Source: an uncultured Fibrobacter sp. | GTDB lineage: Bacteria; Fibrobacterota; Fibrobacteria; Fibrobacterales; Fibrobacteraceae | Direction: 5' to 3' | Length of the DNA stretch: 64,000 bases | NCBI GenBank assembly: GCA_946407235.1 | Contig: CAMJNF010000001.1 | Span: 38,849-102,848, forward strand | Part shown: piece by piece, positions 36,634-45,438 of the stretch | Layout: each line of letters begins with the position of its first letter | Position numbering within the stretch: the stretch's first letter is position 1 | The notes under the pieces: generated by a model | The model's database searches: none | Told to the model about the DNA's origin: nothing | The model's input: only the letters and a program-made list of their open reading frames with translations | Made by a program: the position numbers and the translations under genes

Positions 36634-37446
36634 ATGAGAAAAAAAATATTAATCTGCAGTATAGCAACAGCATGTCTTTTAACAGCTTGTGGAGATGATT
36701 CATCCACCGGGCCTGCCACAAACATCTCCTCTGGAGTTTCTCAAATTTCAAGTTCATCGACCACAAACATTCCGACCTCGTCTGCAACAGAAAGCAGCGA
36801 TTCAAAGGTTAATTCTAGCAGTTCTCAAGGAACCGCCACAAATCCCAGCGGATATCCGGCAAACTACAATCCAACAACGGGCGCATTGACGGATGAACGC
36901 GACGGAGTGGTTTACAAGACTGCTAAAATCGGCAATCAAATTTGGATGGCAGAGAACTTAAGAATAAGCAAGGCCAATTACATTTCAGAATGTGCTCCAG
37001 ACGCAGACAATCCTAATGAAGATTCCATTATTCAAAAATATGGTCTTTATTACACATGGATAAATGCAATGCAGCTTTGTGAATATAGGTACAAATGGGC
37101 CCAAGCTACGGATTCCGCTTACCATGGATTCCGTCAAGGCCTTTGCCCCAAAGGCTGGCACATTCCAACAATCAACGAATGGCAAACATTACTCGATCAA
37201 GGTTCTGTAAAAAAACTTCTTTCTACCGAATGGGATTATGTTAACAACAAAGGAACGGATGACTATGGTTTTTCGTTACCCAAGCCTACAGAAAACAATC
37301 CATCTGCAACATGTTTACAAACTGCAGATGAATACGCGACTGACCAAAACTACATGATTTGTTTCCAGACAAATTTCCAACAACCCGTAAAATTGGAACA
37401 TATTTACAAATATCAATCCGAAAATCTCCGTTGCTTGATGGACTAA
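36634..37446 (+). CDS. FISUMP-domain lipoprotein with Ser-rich linker (cassette 1)
   Basis: LLTACGDDSSTGP lipobox; NYNPTTGALTDERDGVVYKTAKIGNQIWMAENLRI...CPKGWHIPTINEWQTLL...LRCLMD. Confidence 0.9.
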   Translation: MRKKILICSIATACLLTACGDDSSTGPATNISSGVSQISSSSTTNIPTSSATESSDSKVNSSSSQGTATNPSGYPANYNPTTGALTDERDGVVYKTAKIGNQIWMAENLRISKANYISECAPDADNPNEDSIIQKYGLYYTWINAMQLCEYRYKWAQATDSAYHGFRQGLCPKGWHIPTINEWQTLLDQGSVKKLLSTEWDYVNNKGTDDYGFSLPKPTENNPSATCLQTADEYATDQNYMICFQTNFQQPVKLEHIYKYQSENLRCLMD

Positions 37447-37468
37447 CTTACAAAAATCACAATTTGTT

Positions 37469-37511
37469 CAAAGACCGGTGATATCAACATTCATCGGTCT
37501 TTATTTTTTAG
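37469..37511 (+). terminator. Terminator after the FISUMP gene
   Basis: aaagaccggtgatatcaacattcatcggtctttatttttt. Confidence 0.75.
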
Positions 37512-37583
37512 AATCAGAAAAAAATCATCATTCTCTTAACACAACTTTTTCTAACTTTGTGACAGGTTTCAAGGACTATTACA

Positions 37584-37979
37584 TTGAACAAACCATTTTT
37601 ATTCATTCTTATCGCCTTTGCTCTTTTTCTCCTCACCTCCTGCCTCCAGGACGATGATTCGGAGAGTCGCATTCCTGTTCGCTACACAGTTATCGTCACG
37701 GACAAGATTACGGGCAAGGCTGTAGAAAAAGCCAAGGTCGAACTGACAAACGAAGTCCAGTCGGCGCAATCACTTTCAACAAACTCCAGCGGAACAGTTA
37801 TTTTTCCATCCGAAGAGAGTTACGTCAACCAGATTGTGGTCACCAAGGATGGTTACTTCCCTAAGGACACTGTCGATGTCATCAGCAATCCAGATACAGC
37901 TTTAAGCGTGATTTTGCGATCCATCAGCATATTCCTTGTCCCGACAGACACAGCTTCGGTTGATTCGACAAAAAAATAA
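37584..37979 (+). CDS. Small lipoprotein with carboxypeptidase-regulatory-like (Ig-like) fold
   Basis: LLTSCLQDDD lipobox; VRYTVIVTDKITGKAVEKAKVELTNE...SSGTVIFP...VVTKDGYFPKDTVDV. Confidence 0.7.
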   Translation: MNKPFLFILIAFALFLLTSCLQDDDSESRIPVRYTVIVTDKITGKAVEKAKVELTNEVQSAQSLSTNSSGTVIFPSEESYVNQIVVTKDGYFPKDTVDVISNPDTALSVILRSISIFLVPTDTASVDSTKK

Positions 37980-37980
37980 C

Positions 37981-39357
37981 ATGTCTTTCGAGCTTAAAAA
38001 TCCGCCTCCACAAGCGGCCTTGCGTTTTTTACCGCAAGAGCTGATGGTCCGCTACTCCGTCATTCCGGTCGATTACAGCGAAGAAACCAAGCGCCTAACG
38101 GTCGCCATGGCCGATGTCGATGATTACGACTTGATTAACGATATCCAGGTCGCGGCCGGCGTTTATGTGAATCCGGTCAAGGCGAATGAAGATAAAGTCA
38201 TCCAGTGGATTAGCGCATTTGCAGAGCATGCCGTTCCTGCTTTCGGCATGACTGCCGCCGGGAACAAGGCAAACTCCCCCGCTATCCGCATGGTGAACGA
38301 GATTATTTCGGAGGCCATGCACACGGGCGTTTCCGATATTCACTTTGAGCCAGGAGAAAAATCGTTCCTCGTTCGATTCCGCAAGGATGGTGTGCTAAAG
38401 ATTGCAAGAAAGCTCCCCTTGCGCGCCATTTCAGAAATCACGTCGCGAATCAAGATCATGGCGAGCATCGATATTGCCGAAAAGCGCCGACCTCAAGATG
38501 GCCGTATTCATTTCGACGATGGCACCAAGGCTGTCGACATCCGCGTTTCGGCGTTGCCAACGGATTACGGGCAAAAGATGGTGTTGCGTCTTTTGGACAA
38601 GGGAACGATCATCCACAAGCTGGATTCCCTAGGCATGACTCAGGCCCAAATTGACCTTTGCGAAAAAGAAATTCATAAGCCATACGGCATGTTCTTGATT
38701 ACAGGCCCGACGGGTAGCGGTAAGACAACAACGCTCTACACGCTATTGCAGATGATTCGCAGCCCAGAGCTGAACATTTCGACAATCGAAGAACCGATTG
38801 AATACAAGCTAGATGGTATCACGCAAACAGCCGTAAACGCAAAAATTGACTTGACATTTGCCGCGGCATTGCGCACACTCCTCCGCCAAGACCCGGATGT
38901 GATCATGGTTGGCGAAATTCGCGATAGCGAAACGGCAGAACTGGCCATACGCGCGGCTCTCACGGGCCACCTGGTTTTCAGCACGCTCCATACAAACGAC
39001 GCTCCGTCTGCAATCGTGCGCCTTATCGATATGGGTATCGAGCCGTTCCTCGTTGCATCGGCAGTGAACTTTATCATGGCACAAAGGCTTGTCCGTAAAG
39101 TTTGCCCTAAATGCGGAGGAAAAGATCCGAACTGTCTCACTTGCGGCGGAAGCGGTTACAAGGGACGCGTTGGCATTTTCGAAATGATGCCCATGACAGA
39201 GACTATCCGAGAGATGGTCCACAAGGGAACATCTAACGCAGAGCTCCGCCGGGCAGCCATTGCCGAAGGGATGAAGACTCTTGCCATGGATGGTGCTGAT
39301 AAAGTTGCGCTAGGATTCACTACAGAATCTGAAATTGCCGCAGAGGCAATGATTTAG
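37981..39357 (+). CDS. gspE: T2SS/T4P assembly ATPase GspE/PilB
   Basis: Walker A GPTGSGKTTTLYTLL, Asp/His boxes, Walker B QDPDVIMVGEIRDSETAELAIRAALTGHLVFSTLHTND, CPKCGGKDPNCLTCGGSGYKGRVGIFEMM. Start set to ATG 37981 (MSFELKNPPPQ). Confidence 0.95.
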   Translation: MSFELKNPPPQAALRFLPQELMVRYSVIPVDYSEETKRLTVAMADVDDYDLINDIQVAAGVYVNPVKANEDKVIQWISAFAEHAVPAFGMTAAGNKANSPAIRMVNEIISEAMHTGVSDIHFEPGEKSFLVRFRKDGVLKIARKLPLRAISEITSRIKIMASIDIAEKRRPQDGRIHFDDGTKAVDIRVSALPTDYGQKMVLRLLDKGTIIHKLDSLGMTQAQIDLCEKEIHKPYGMFLITGPTGSGKTTTLYTLLQMIRSPELNISTIEEPIEYKLDGITQTAVNAKIDLTFAAALRTLLRQDPDVIMVGEIRDSETAELAIRAALTGHLVFSTLHTNDAPSAIVRLIDMGIEPFLVASAVNFIMAQRLVRKVCPKCGGKDPNCLTCGGSGYKGRVGIFEMMPMTETIREMVHKGTSNAELRRAAIAEGMKTLAMDGADKVALGFTTESEIAAEAMI

Positions 39358-39361
39358 CAAA

Positions 39362-40588
39362 ATGGGCGCGGCAAGCTACAAGCGTGGATTTACACTTCCC
39401 CTCACCATAGCCATTCTTGTCATCATCGGATTTCTTATTTCGTCGTTTTACACTATGGTCAAAAACGAACGGATTGAATCCTCCCGCAGATATACCGATG
39501 CACAAGCGACATTAGAATTGGAGAGCGGCGTCAATTACGCATTTTTTCGCATGCAAGCCGAGCACAAGCCTTGGCGCACCGATAGTTTGCAACATACAAG
39601 CAAAGATGGCAACATCCGTTTTTCACTTTCACAAGTACAAGACGGTGCATTCGCCTCGCTTAACGTATTCAATCACGATTCATCACGCCATTTTACGGCA
39701 CACACAGGATTCATCCCGACAAAGCGCCCTGCATTGACTTTGCTCGCATCACAGGCCAACATTAGCCTCGTCGGAAACGCACGTATTGAAGGCGGCACAG
39801 CGCTCATGAGCGGCACAGTTTCGTACAGCAGCCATTACAAGATGCGTGCGGAAAAAGATGCATTTTACGATACAGTCTATGTCGGCGATACTCTCCCCTA
39901 TTTTGACACACTGAGATTTTACCCAGAAATCAGCCGCAAGCAATTTACAGATAAGTTCCAAAAGGATCGTTGCGTTTTTGATGGAACAGATGTGATACCG
40001 GAAGAACTCAGCTGCCGCGTAGTCACGATGCAGGGTGACAGCCGCTGCAACCGTTGCAAGATTATCGCAGACAAAATCTTTTTACGAGAGAGAGCCGCAT
40101 CCACAAAGGCAACCATCATTGCACGAACAATTTCAATAAAAGATAGCGTATTGCTTTCGGGAACATTTTTCGCGCAGGATTCGCTGGAAGTATCCGCAAA
40201 GCGCAAGCAAGAAAGCACTATCAACTTGGCCGTTCAAGGGCGCAAAAACAGCGAAACGGATTATACGGGAATCATTATCATCTCCGACTTAAAAGCCGAC
40301 AAAGCGCTTGTCTTGTTTATGGGCGACAACTGGGACGAGACCACGAAAGGCATTCCTGTAAACATCACCGAAAACGTTGACATCAAGGGATCCGTCATTT
40401 CAAGAGGGATGGTCGATTTTCGCGGTAAACTGACAGGGCAAATGATTGCATACTATATCGGTTTTTACGAAGGCGAAACTCTATGGAGAGGATTCTTTAG
40501 GAACGGACAAATTAAGGGCGACACAACAGTTCACACATTCCTTCCCGATATCATCTATCTTGGCGGCGAGGCAAGCTATGAGAATTAA
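39362..40588 (+). CDS. GspK-like pseudopilin with large C-terminal domain
   Basis: Class III signal YKRG|FTLPLTIAILVIIGFL lacking Glu5; directly follows gspE. Confidence 0.6.
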   Translation: MGAASYKRGFTLPLTIAILVIIGFLISSFYTMVKNERIESSRRYTDAQATLELESGVNYAFFRMQAEHKPWRTDSLQHTSKDGNIRFSLSQVQDGAFASLNVFNHDSSRHFTAHTGFIPTKRPALTLLASQANISLVGNARIEGGTALMSGTVSYSSHYKMRAEKDAFYDTVYVGDTLPYFDTLRFYPEISRKQFTDKFQKDRCVFDGTDVIPEELSCRVVTMQGDSRCNRCKIIADKIFLRERAASTKATIIARTISIKDSVLLSGTFFAQDSLEVSAKRKQESTINLAVQGRKNSETDYTGIIIISDLKADKALVLFMGDNWDETTKGIPVNITENVDIKGSVISRGMVDFRGKLTGQMIAYYIGFYEGETLWRGFFRNGQIKGDTTVHTFLPDIIYLGGEASYEN

Positions 40589-40928
40589 GCGATCAAAAAT
40601 CGGGAGCACACTCGTCGAAGTGCTTGTCAGCATAGCCATTCTCACATCCACCGGTGTTCTTGTTGTCGGCCATTTATTCCGAAGCCCAATATCGAACAAG
40701 GCATGGACAGACAATTACGGGCAAGAATTAAGCAAGATTATTTTATTAACAACACCGATAGCAAGCGACACCATCGTTACACACGCCGATGCGAACGGAA
40801 TCCAGTGGGAAACCGTCGTAAAAGTACAAAAAGACAACGAAGAAATATGCTACAGCGCAGTTTCGGTCCGACACAAATCGGACTCAACACGCACGCTCCA
40901 CTACTGCAAATACGGAGCTAGCAAATGA
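40578..40928 (+). CDS. Pseudopilin-like protein (GspI/GspH type)
   Basis: MRIKRSKIG|STLVEVLVSIAILTSTGVLVVG; overlaps the previous gene. Confidence 0.65.
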   Translation: MRIKRSKIGSTLVEVLVSIAILTSTGVLVVGHLFRSPISNKAWTDNYGQELSKIILLTTPIASDTIVTHADANGIQWETVVKVQKDNEEICYSAVSVRHKSDSTRTLHYCKYGASK

Positions 40929-41290
40929 AACGTTTAATCAAAAGCGGTTTTACACTCATTGAACTTGTAGTAACCCTCGCCATTTCAGGCGTATTTTTTA
41001 CCATGGCCATGAACCTGTACAGCACCGCGAACAGGGCCTTTATCACCGACAAGGAATATGATGAACTTTACTTTGAATACAATGTTCTAAAAGCAAAAAC
41101 TGTACGTTTTTTGCAGGAACATCCCGACTTTTGCGAGCGCCCAGACAAATATCAATTCGAATACAAATTGCCGCTGACCCCGTTACAATGCAAGGCAATA
41201 GACAAAAAACGCTATCTCGTATATTTTCAGGGATACATGGATTCGAGTAAACGCGCCCCTGTTGGGTTCAGCACAATCATCGGAGAATAA
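40925..41290 (+). CDS. Pseudopilin-like protein (GspJ/GspH type)
   Basis: MKRLIKSG|FTLIELVVTLAISGVFFTMAMNLY; 4-nt overlap with previous gene. Confidence 0.75.
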   Translation: MKRLIKSGFTLIELVVTLAISGVFFTMAMNLYSTANRAFITDKEYDELYFEYNVLKAKTVRFLQEHPDFCERPDKYQFEYKLPLTPLQCKAIDKKRYLVYFQGYMDSSKRAPVGFSTIIGE

Positions 41291-41305
41291 AAAGCTCAGC
41301 AACCT

Positions 41306-41971
41306 TTATTTCTTCTCTTGCGGAACTAATCTGTCCACAATTCTAAACAAATCGTTGTAAATTTCGAGGAAGTCTTCGATCCAAATCGGATCATGTTCGC
41401 CAACGATGTGGAACGTTTCCTCGAGCGTGTGGAGCGAGTTGTACAAGCCCACCATGGAACTGGTCGGTTGTACGTATCCGCCACTATAGACAGACGATGC
41501 AACGACTCGAGCGCGATAACTGCGGCGGAGGCGAGCAATCAAGGCGCTGCGAAGCGCTAAAAGTTCATCGTGCGCGACAAGGAATTCACCTTTCTGTATC
41601 CATTCTTCGACTACGTTCAAACGGCGATTGATAGAATCGCGTTCGGTTGCCGGCACAAGCATTTTCTTTGTCGAAAGTGTCGAACGGATACGCCCCACAA
41701 TTGTGTTCAGCAAGTCCGCATTCCAGAAAATCATCGGCGGGCGCACATCCCCCGTGTTTGTCACAAGGGCTGGCTCATGAGCTTTGATCCAGCGTTCCAG
41801 TTTTTCGGCCACAAGTTTCGCTTCTGGGTAGCGATCCACAGCCATGTATTCCTGCGCACGTGTGCAAAGCGTATCCGCATAAACCATCCGCCAATGCGAA
41901 AGCTTGCCAGTCTTGCGAATGGCATCGATGCTAGCCTTGATTTCGGACAGTTTTTCGGTGAGCTCTTCCAT
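41306..41971 (-). CDS. Conserved-looking protein of unknown function, last gene of the MotA/OmpA-like operon
   Basis: Complete ORF, start overlaps the OmpA-like stop; its last 66 nt are duplicated at 1751-1816. Confidence 0.7.
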   Translation of the reverse strand: MEELTEKLSEIKASIDAIRKTGKLSHWRMVYADTLCTRAQEYMAVDRYPEAKLVAEKLERWIKAHEPALVTNTGDVRPPMIFWNADLLNTIVGRIRSTLSTKKMLVPATERDSINRRLNVVEEWIQKGEFLVAHDELLALRSALIARLRRSYRARVVASSVYSGGYVQPTSSMVGLYNSLHTLEETFHIVGEHDPIWIEDFLEIYNDLFRIVDRLVPQEKK

Positions 41972-42636
41972 TAGCGAGTCACCTCGACTTTAGCGGTTTC
42001 TTTTTCGATGTTGTTCGACTGGAGTGGCGTTACACCGATTTCTACGCGGCGGTTCAAACGACGGTGTTCTTCGCTATCGTTCGGGTACTTCGGGCGGTGT
42101 TCACCGAAGCCTGCGGCAAAGAGTCTATCGGGCGGGAATCCCATCTTGATAAGCATCTTGACCACGTTCACGGCGCGTTCTGTAGACAAATTCCAGTTGG
42201 TGTAAGTCTTAGACTTCACAGGCGTATCGTCCGTAAATCCGCTCACCATGATGACGTCCGTAGAATCAAGAGCGTCTAAAAGTCCCTTGCTAATACCGCG
42301 AATCACACCCTCACCTTCCTTGGTGAGGTTTGCACCGTTGATCGGGAAAAGGAAACTTGCCTGGATCTGGATTTTACCATCTTCGAGAGCGATAAGGCCT
42401 GCTTCGATGGAAGTCTGCAAACTCTTGGACAAAAGCGCATTGCGTTCAGCCGCAATTTTACGCATTTCTTCCTGGCACGAGAGAACTTCTTCTTCGGTAC
42501 GCGTCAAGTCTTCCGCTTTTTGTTCCTTGAGGGTCGCCATCGCCACAAACGCAAGGATAAATAGCGAAACGAGGGCCACGCCCAAGTCCGTGTACGCCAT
42601 CCATGGATTGCTATTTTCGTCTCTATTGCGACGCAT
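41971..42636 (-). CDS. OmpA/MotB-family peptidoglycan-binding protein with N-terminal TM (ZorB/MotB-like)
   Basis: NPWMAYTDLGVALVSLFILAFVAMATL with Asp in TM; VSGFTDDTPVKSKTYTNWNLSTERAVNVVKMLIKMGFPPDRLFAAGFGEHRPKYPN...NRRVEIGV. Confidence 0.85.
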   Translation of the reverse strand: MRRNRDENSNPWMAYTDLGVALVSLFILAFVAMATLKEQKAEDLTRTEEEVLSCQEEMRKIAAERNALLSKSLQTSIEAGLIALEDGKIQIQASFLFPINGANLTKEGEGVIRGISKGLLDALDSTDVIMVSGFTDDTPVKSKTYTNWNLSTERAVNVVKMLIKMGFPPDRLFAAGFGEHRPKYPNDSEEHRRLNRRVEIGVTPLQSNNIEKETAKVEVTR

Positions 42637-42638
42637 GA

Positions 42639-44504
42639 TTAACCTTCAGCTTTTGGTTGAGCAGGGATTGCAGAACGCTGTGTCTGTTCAAGCACTTCGA
42701 GCAAGATTTCCTGAGTCTTGACCGCATTTTCCATGAGCACTTCGCTGGCGCGTTCGTGGAAGGCTTCGAGAGACTGGTTGAGATGTTCAACAAAGTTGTC
42801 TTCTTCTTCGTGTTCTGCGGTATCGCCCGAGAGCTTTTCGAGAATCGTTTCGAGGCCGCTACGCAGCATTTCGAGGTTTGCACTGAGTTCGGACTGGTTC
42901 ACGCGCATAAGTTCTGCGGTTTCCACGATGTTTCCGCCAAGAGCGTCCGTGGCTTCTTTTTCCTTGACCACGCGATTGTCGATGCTTTCGGTGAGCGCCT
43001 TTTGAGCTTCGAGAAGCACGCTTGATGTTTCGGAAAGTTTTTGGAATGCGCCGAGAATGTCGGAAGAAAGGGCTCCGAGCTTTTCGGAGACGTTCTGGGA
43101 GAGTTCTGCAGAACCGGCCTGAGCCTTTTCAGCAACCTGGAGAGCCACGTTCTTAAGCGTTTCGAGGCCTTCGCGCTGGGAATCCACGTTTGCTGTTGTC
43201 TTGTCTTCGAGGCGCTGCATAAAGCTTGCCCACTGTTCACCCGACTGCTTGACCTGTTCGGCAACGGAATCACCAATATTCTTGGAAGCTTCGTCCATTG
43301 CATCCTTAGTGAGGTAAGCCACATCCATGGTGCCTTTCGCCACATCCTTAAGTCCATCCTTGACATCGGCGGCAACACTATCGAGACCCGCCTTGACGTC
43401 AGAAGCCACACCATCGAGCGAGCTCTTGACGCCGGCAGAAAGGCCATCAAGGCTTGCATTCAATGAAGTAGAAATGCCGTTCAGTTTTTCATCCAGTTTT
43501 GCAGGGATAGCTTCAACGGACTTCGAAAGAGCAACGATATTTTCATTAATCGGGTTGAATGCATTCGTTACAGATGCGCCCACAAGTTCACCAAACTTCT
43601 GGGAAGATTCGTTCATGTTGGCTACAGCACCGGCGAGAGAATCATTGACCGTCTTAATCGACGAAGTCATTTCAGTAGAAACCTTCTGGACAGATTCAAC
43701 CACATCCTGGTTGAGTTTCGAAGTCATAGCGGAGAGTTCTTCGCCGACCATGGAAACAACGCCAGCCAAACCATCCTTGACCGAAGAGGCGATCACGGAC
43801 AAATTCTTCTCAACAGCATCAAATAGACGTTCAAGCTCGTTCTTGTCTTCTTCAATTACGCCTTCTTCACTTACAGAGTCTTGCATGTCGAGCGTAAAGG
43901 CATCAAGATGAGCCATAAATTCATCGCGTTTGTTGCTAAGCACCGTGCGGGTCGCGCCCAAGATCAAAGCAGCAAACAAACCACAAAGGCTTGTACCGAA
44001 AATGCCTTTCATGTTCTGGAAGAGAACCTGAATCGTATCAAGCGTACCCTGCGTGGTCGAATTATCAATTGCGCCGCCGGCCGTTGCCACGGACTGCATA
44101 AGACCGAAGAACGTACCCATCAAGCCAAGCAAAATGACCGTCGAACCCACGCTGCGGTTCAAAGGAATCGAAGAACTCGATGAAAGCACTTCAAAAGCGA
44201 TCGGAGAATCGAGATGGATATTCTTTTGCAGGAGGCGCTTTGCCATTTCCAATCTCTTCGCGACAACGCCACTGTCGAGTTCAGGATAAACGTGTTCTTT
44301 TTCGCAAGCGTCGATGATTTCGTCTTCGGCGATAATCTGTTTCATCTTGCGTATCGCGGAAAGCTGTTCCACCAAGTAAACAGCCATGATGGCGATCATG
44401 ATAATCCAACCGAATGCAGGAGCGCCAAAGTAAAGGGCACCTGCGATAAGGGTTGCAAACCCCACCACCGTTAAAACAAGAATCGTATTGAATGCATTTT
44501 TCAT
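42639..44504 (-). CDS. MotA/TolQ/ExbB-like proton channel with ~400-aa coiled-coil tail (ZorA-like architecture)
   Basis: GSTVILLGLMGTFFGLMQSV...FGTSLCGLFAALILGATRTVLSNKRDEFMAHLD followed by a long low-complexity helical tail. Confidence 0.8.
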   Translation of the reverse strand: MKNAFNTILVLTVVGFATLIAGALYFGAPAFGWIIMIAIMAVYLVEQLSAIRKMKQIIAEDEIIDACEKEHVYPELDSGVVAKRLEMAKRLLQKNIHLDSPIAFEVLSSSSSIPLNRSVGSTVILLGLMGTFFGLMQSVATAGGAIDNSTTQGTLDTIQVLFQNMKGIFGTSLCGLFAALILGATRTVLSNKRDEFMAHLDAFTLDMQDSVSEEGVIEEDKNELERLFDAVEKNLSVIASSVKDGLAGVVSMVGEELSAMTSKLNQDVVESVQKVSTEMTSSIKTVNDSLAGAVANMNESSQKFGELVGASVTNAFNPINENIVALSKSVEAIPAKLDEKLNGISTSLNASLDGLSAGVKSSLDGVASDVKAGLDSVAADVKDGLKDVAKGTMDVAYLTKDAMDEASKNIGDSVAEQVKQSGEQWASFMQRLEDKTTANVDSQREGLETLKNVALQVAEKAQAGSAELSQNVSEKLGALSSDILGAFQKLSETSSVLLEAQKALTESIDNRVVKEKEATDALGGNIVETAELMRVNQSELSANLEMLRSGLETILEKLSGDTAEHEEEDNFVEHLNQSLEAFHERASEVLMENAVKTQEILLEVLEQTQRSAIPAQPKAEG

Positions 44505-44511
44505 TTTTTAC

Positions 44512-45429
44512 CTACACATTCTGCGCTTGATAAGGAGCGACTGTTTCAAACAAGTTTAACTGACCGCGAGAGAACCCGCGAAGGAAAAGGGACCATTTGC
44601 TCTGGTACCATTCGATAATTTGCGTTGTAAGGCCCTGCGCGTAATCGCAAAAGTCATCCGTAAAAGCAAGGAAGCAGTTTTCGTATGCGTAATGCGGGTT
44701 CCAATAACGCCCCACATTTCGAGCACAAGACATCGCAGACGAATAATAACGTACAGGACCTTTCGAGGAAAACGCCGATGCAAAGCGTTTTTTGGCAAGC
44801 GAGTTTAGCGATGTGCGGAGCGAGACAACCATTGCATTTTCTTTTTCGCGCAAAGACGCTTCAAGACATGGCAAGAGTTTGGACACCGGGTCCACCGCAC
44901 TTTCAGAAAGCCAATACTTGCAAAGTTTCTCTTGCAACTGCATCACGCGGCCATGCATACGAACAAACAACGGTTCAGCATCGCTCACCAACAAATGAAT
45001 GGTCGCCGAATAGAAGTTGTTGATGTCCTGCTTGTTGTTCTTGACCGTTAAGGCCCAGCCCTTTTCTTCATCATGGACCAAGAAATCGCCACCTTCAAGC
45101 AACAGGCGAAGCACTTCGTCGGTCGAGAATCGCTGGATCCACTTGGCGCGGAACTCGCTGTAAAGTTTTTCGCAATCCTTGAAAATCTGCGGGAATCCTG
45201 ATTCGCAAAGTTTCCATGCCGATTCGCTGAACGAAATCAATTCAGAACTACCGACATTGGCGTTCGGGTTGTTGAGCATGGCATCGAGATGTTCAAAGAG
45301 CGCGATGGACCATGTGACCATCATGGATTGAGAAAGCGTCGCCACAATTGCCGAGCGATTAGGACGAACGGCCAAGCGAACGCTTGCCCCTGTCATCTTA
45401 CGGATTGCTCTACGGAAAGACTCTTCCAC
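44512..45429 (-). CDS. Unknown 305-aa protein in the MotA/OmpA-like operon
   Basis: Co-directional, 7 nt from the MotA-like gene. Confidence 0.6.
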   Translation of the reverse strand: MEESFRRAIRKMTGASVRLAVRPNRSAIVATLSQSMMVTWSIALFEHLDAMLNNPNANVGSSELISFSESAWKLCESGFPQIFKDCEKLYSEFRAKWIQRFSTDEVLRLLLEGGDFLVHDEEKGWALTVKNNKQDINNFYSATIHLLVSDAEPLFVRMHGRVMQLQEKLCKYWLSESAVDPVSKLLPCLEASLREKENAMVVSLRTSLNSLAKKRFASAFSSKGPVRYYSSAMSCARNVGRYWNPHYAYENCFLAFTDDFCDYAQGLTTQIIEWYQSKWSLFLRGFSRGQLNLFETVAPYQAQNV

Positions 45430-45438
45430 AACGACCTC

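Noticed and set aside
1819-41290. Integrase-bearing mobile element (ICE or prophage)
   Set aside because: No integrase, transposase, relaxase or phage structural gene seen; the repeat footprint is reported as a finding but not called as a mobile element.
42639-44504. Methyl-accepting chemotaxis protein
   Set aside because: The long helical tail looks MCP-like, but the N-terminal part has MotA/ExbB channel motifs and no MCP signalling hairpin motif was seen.
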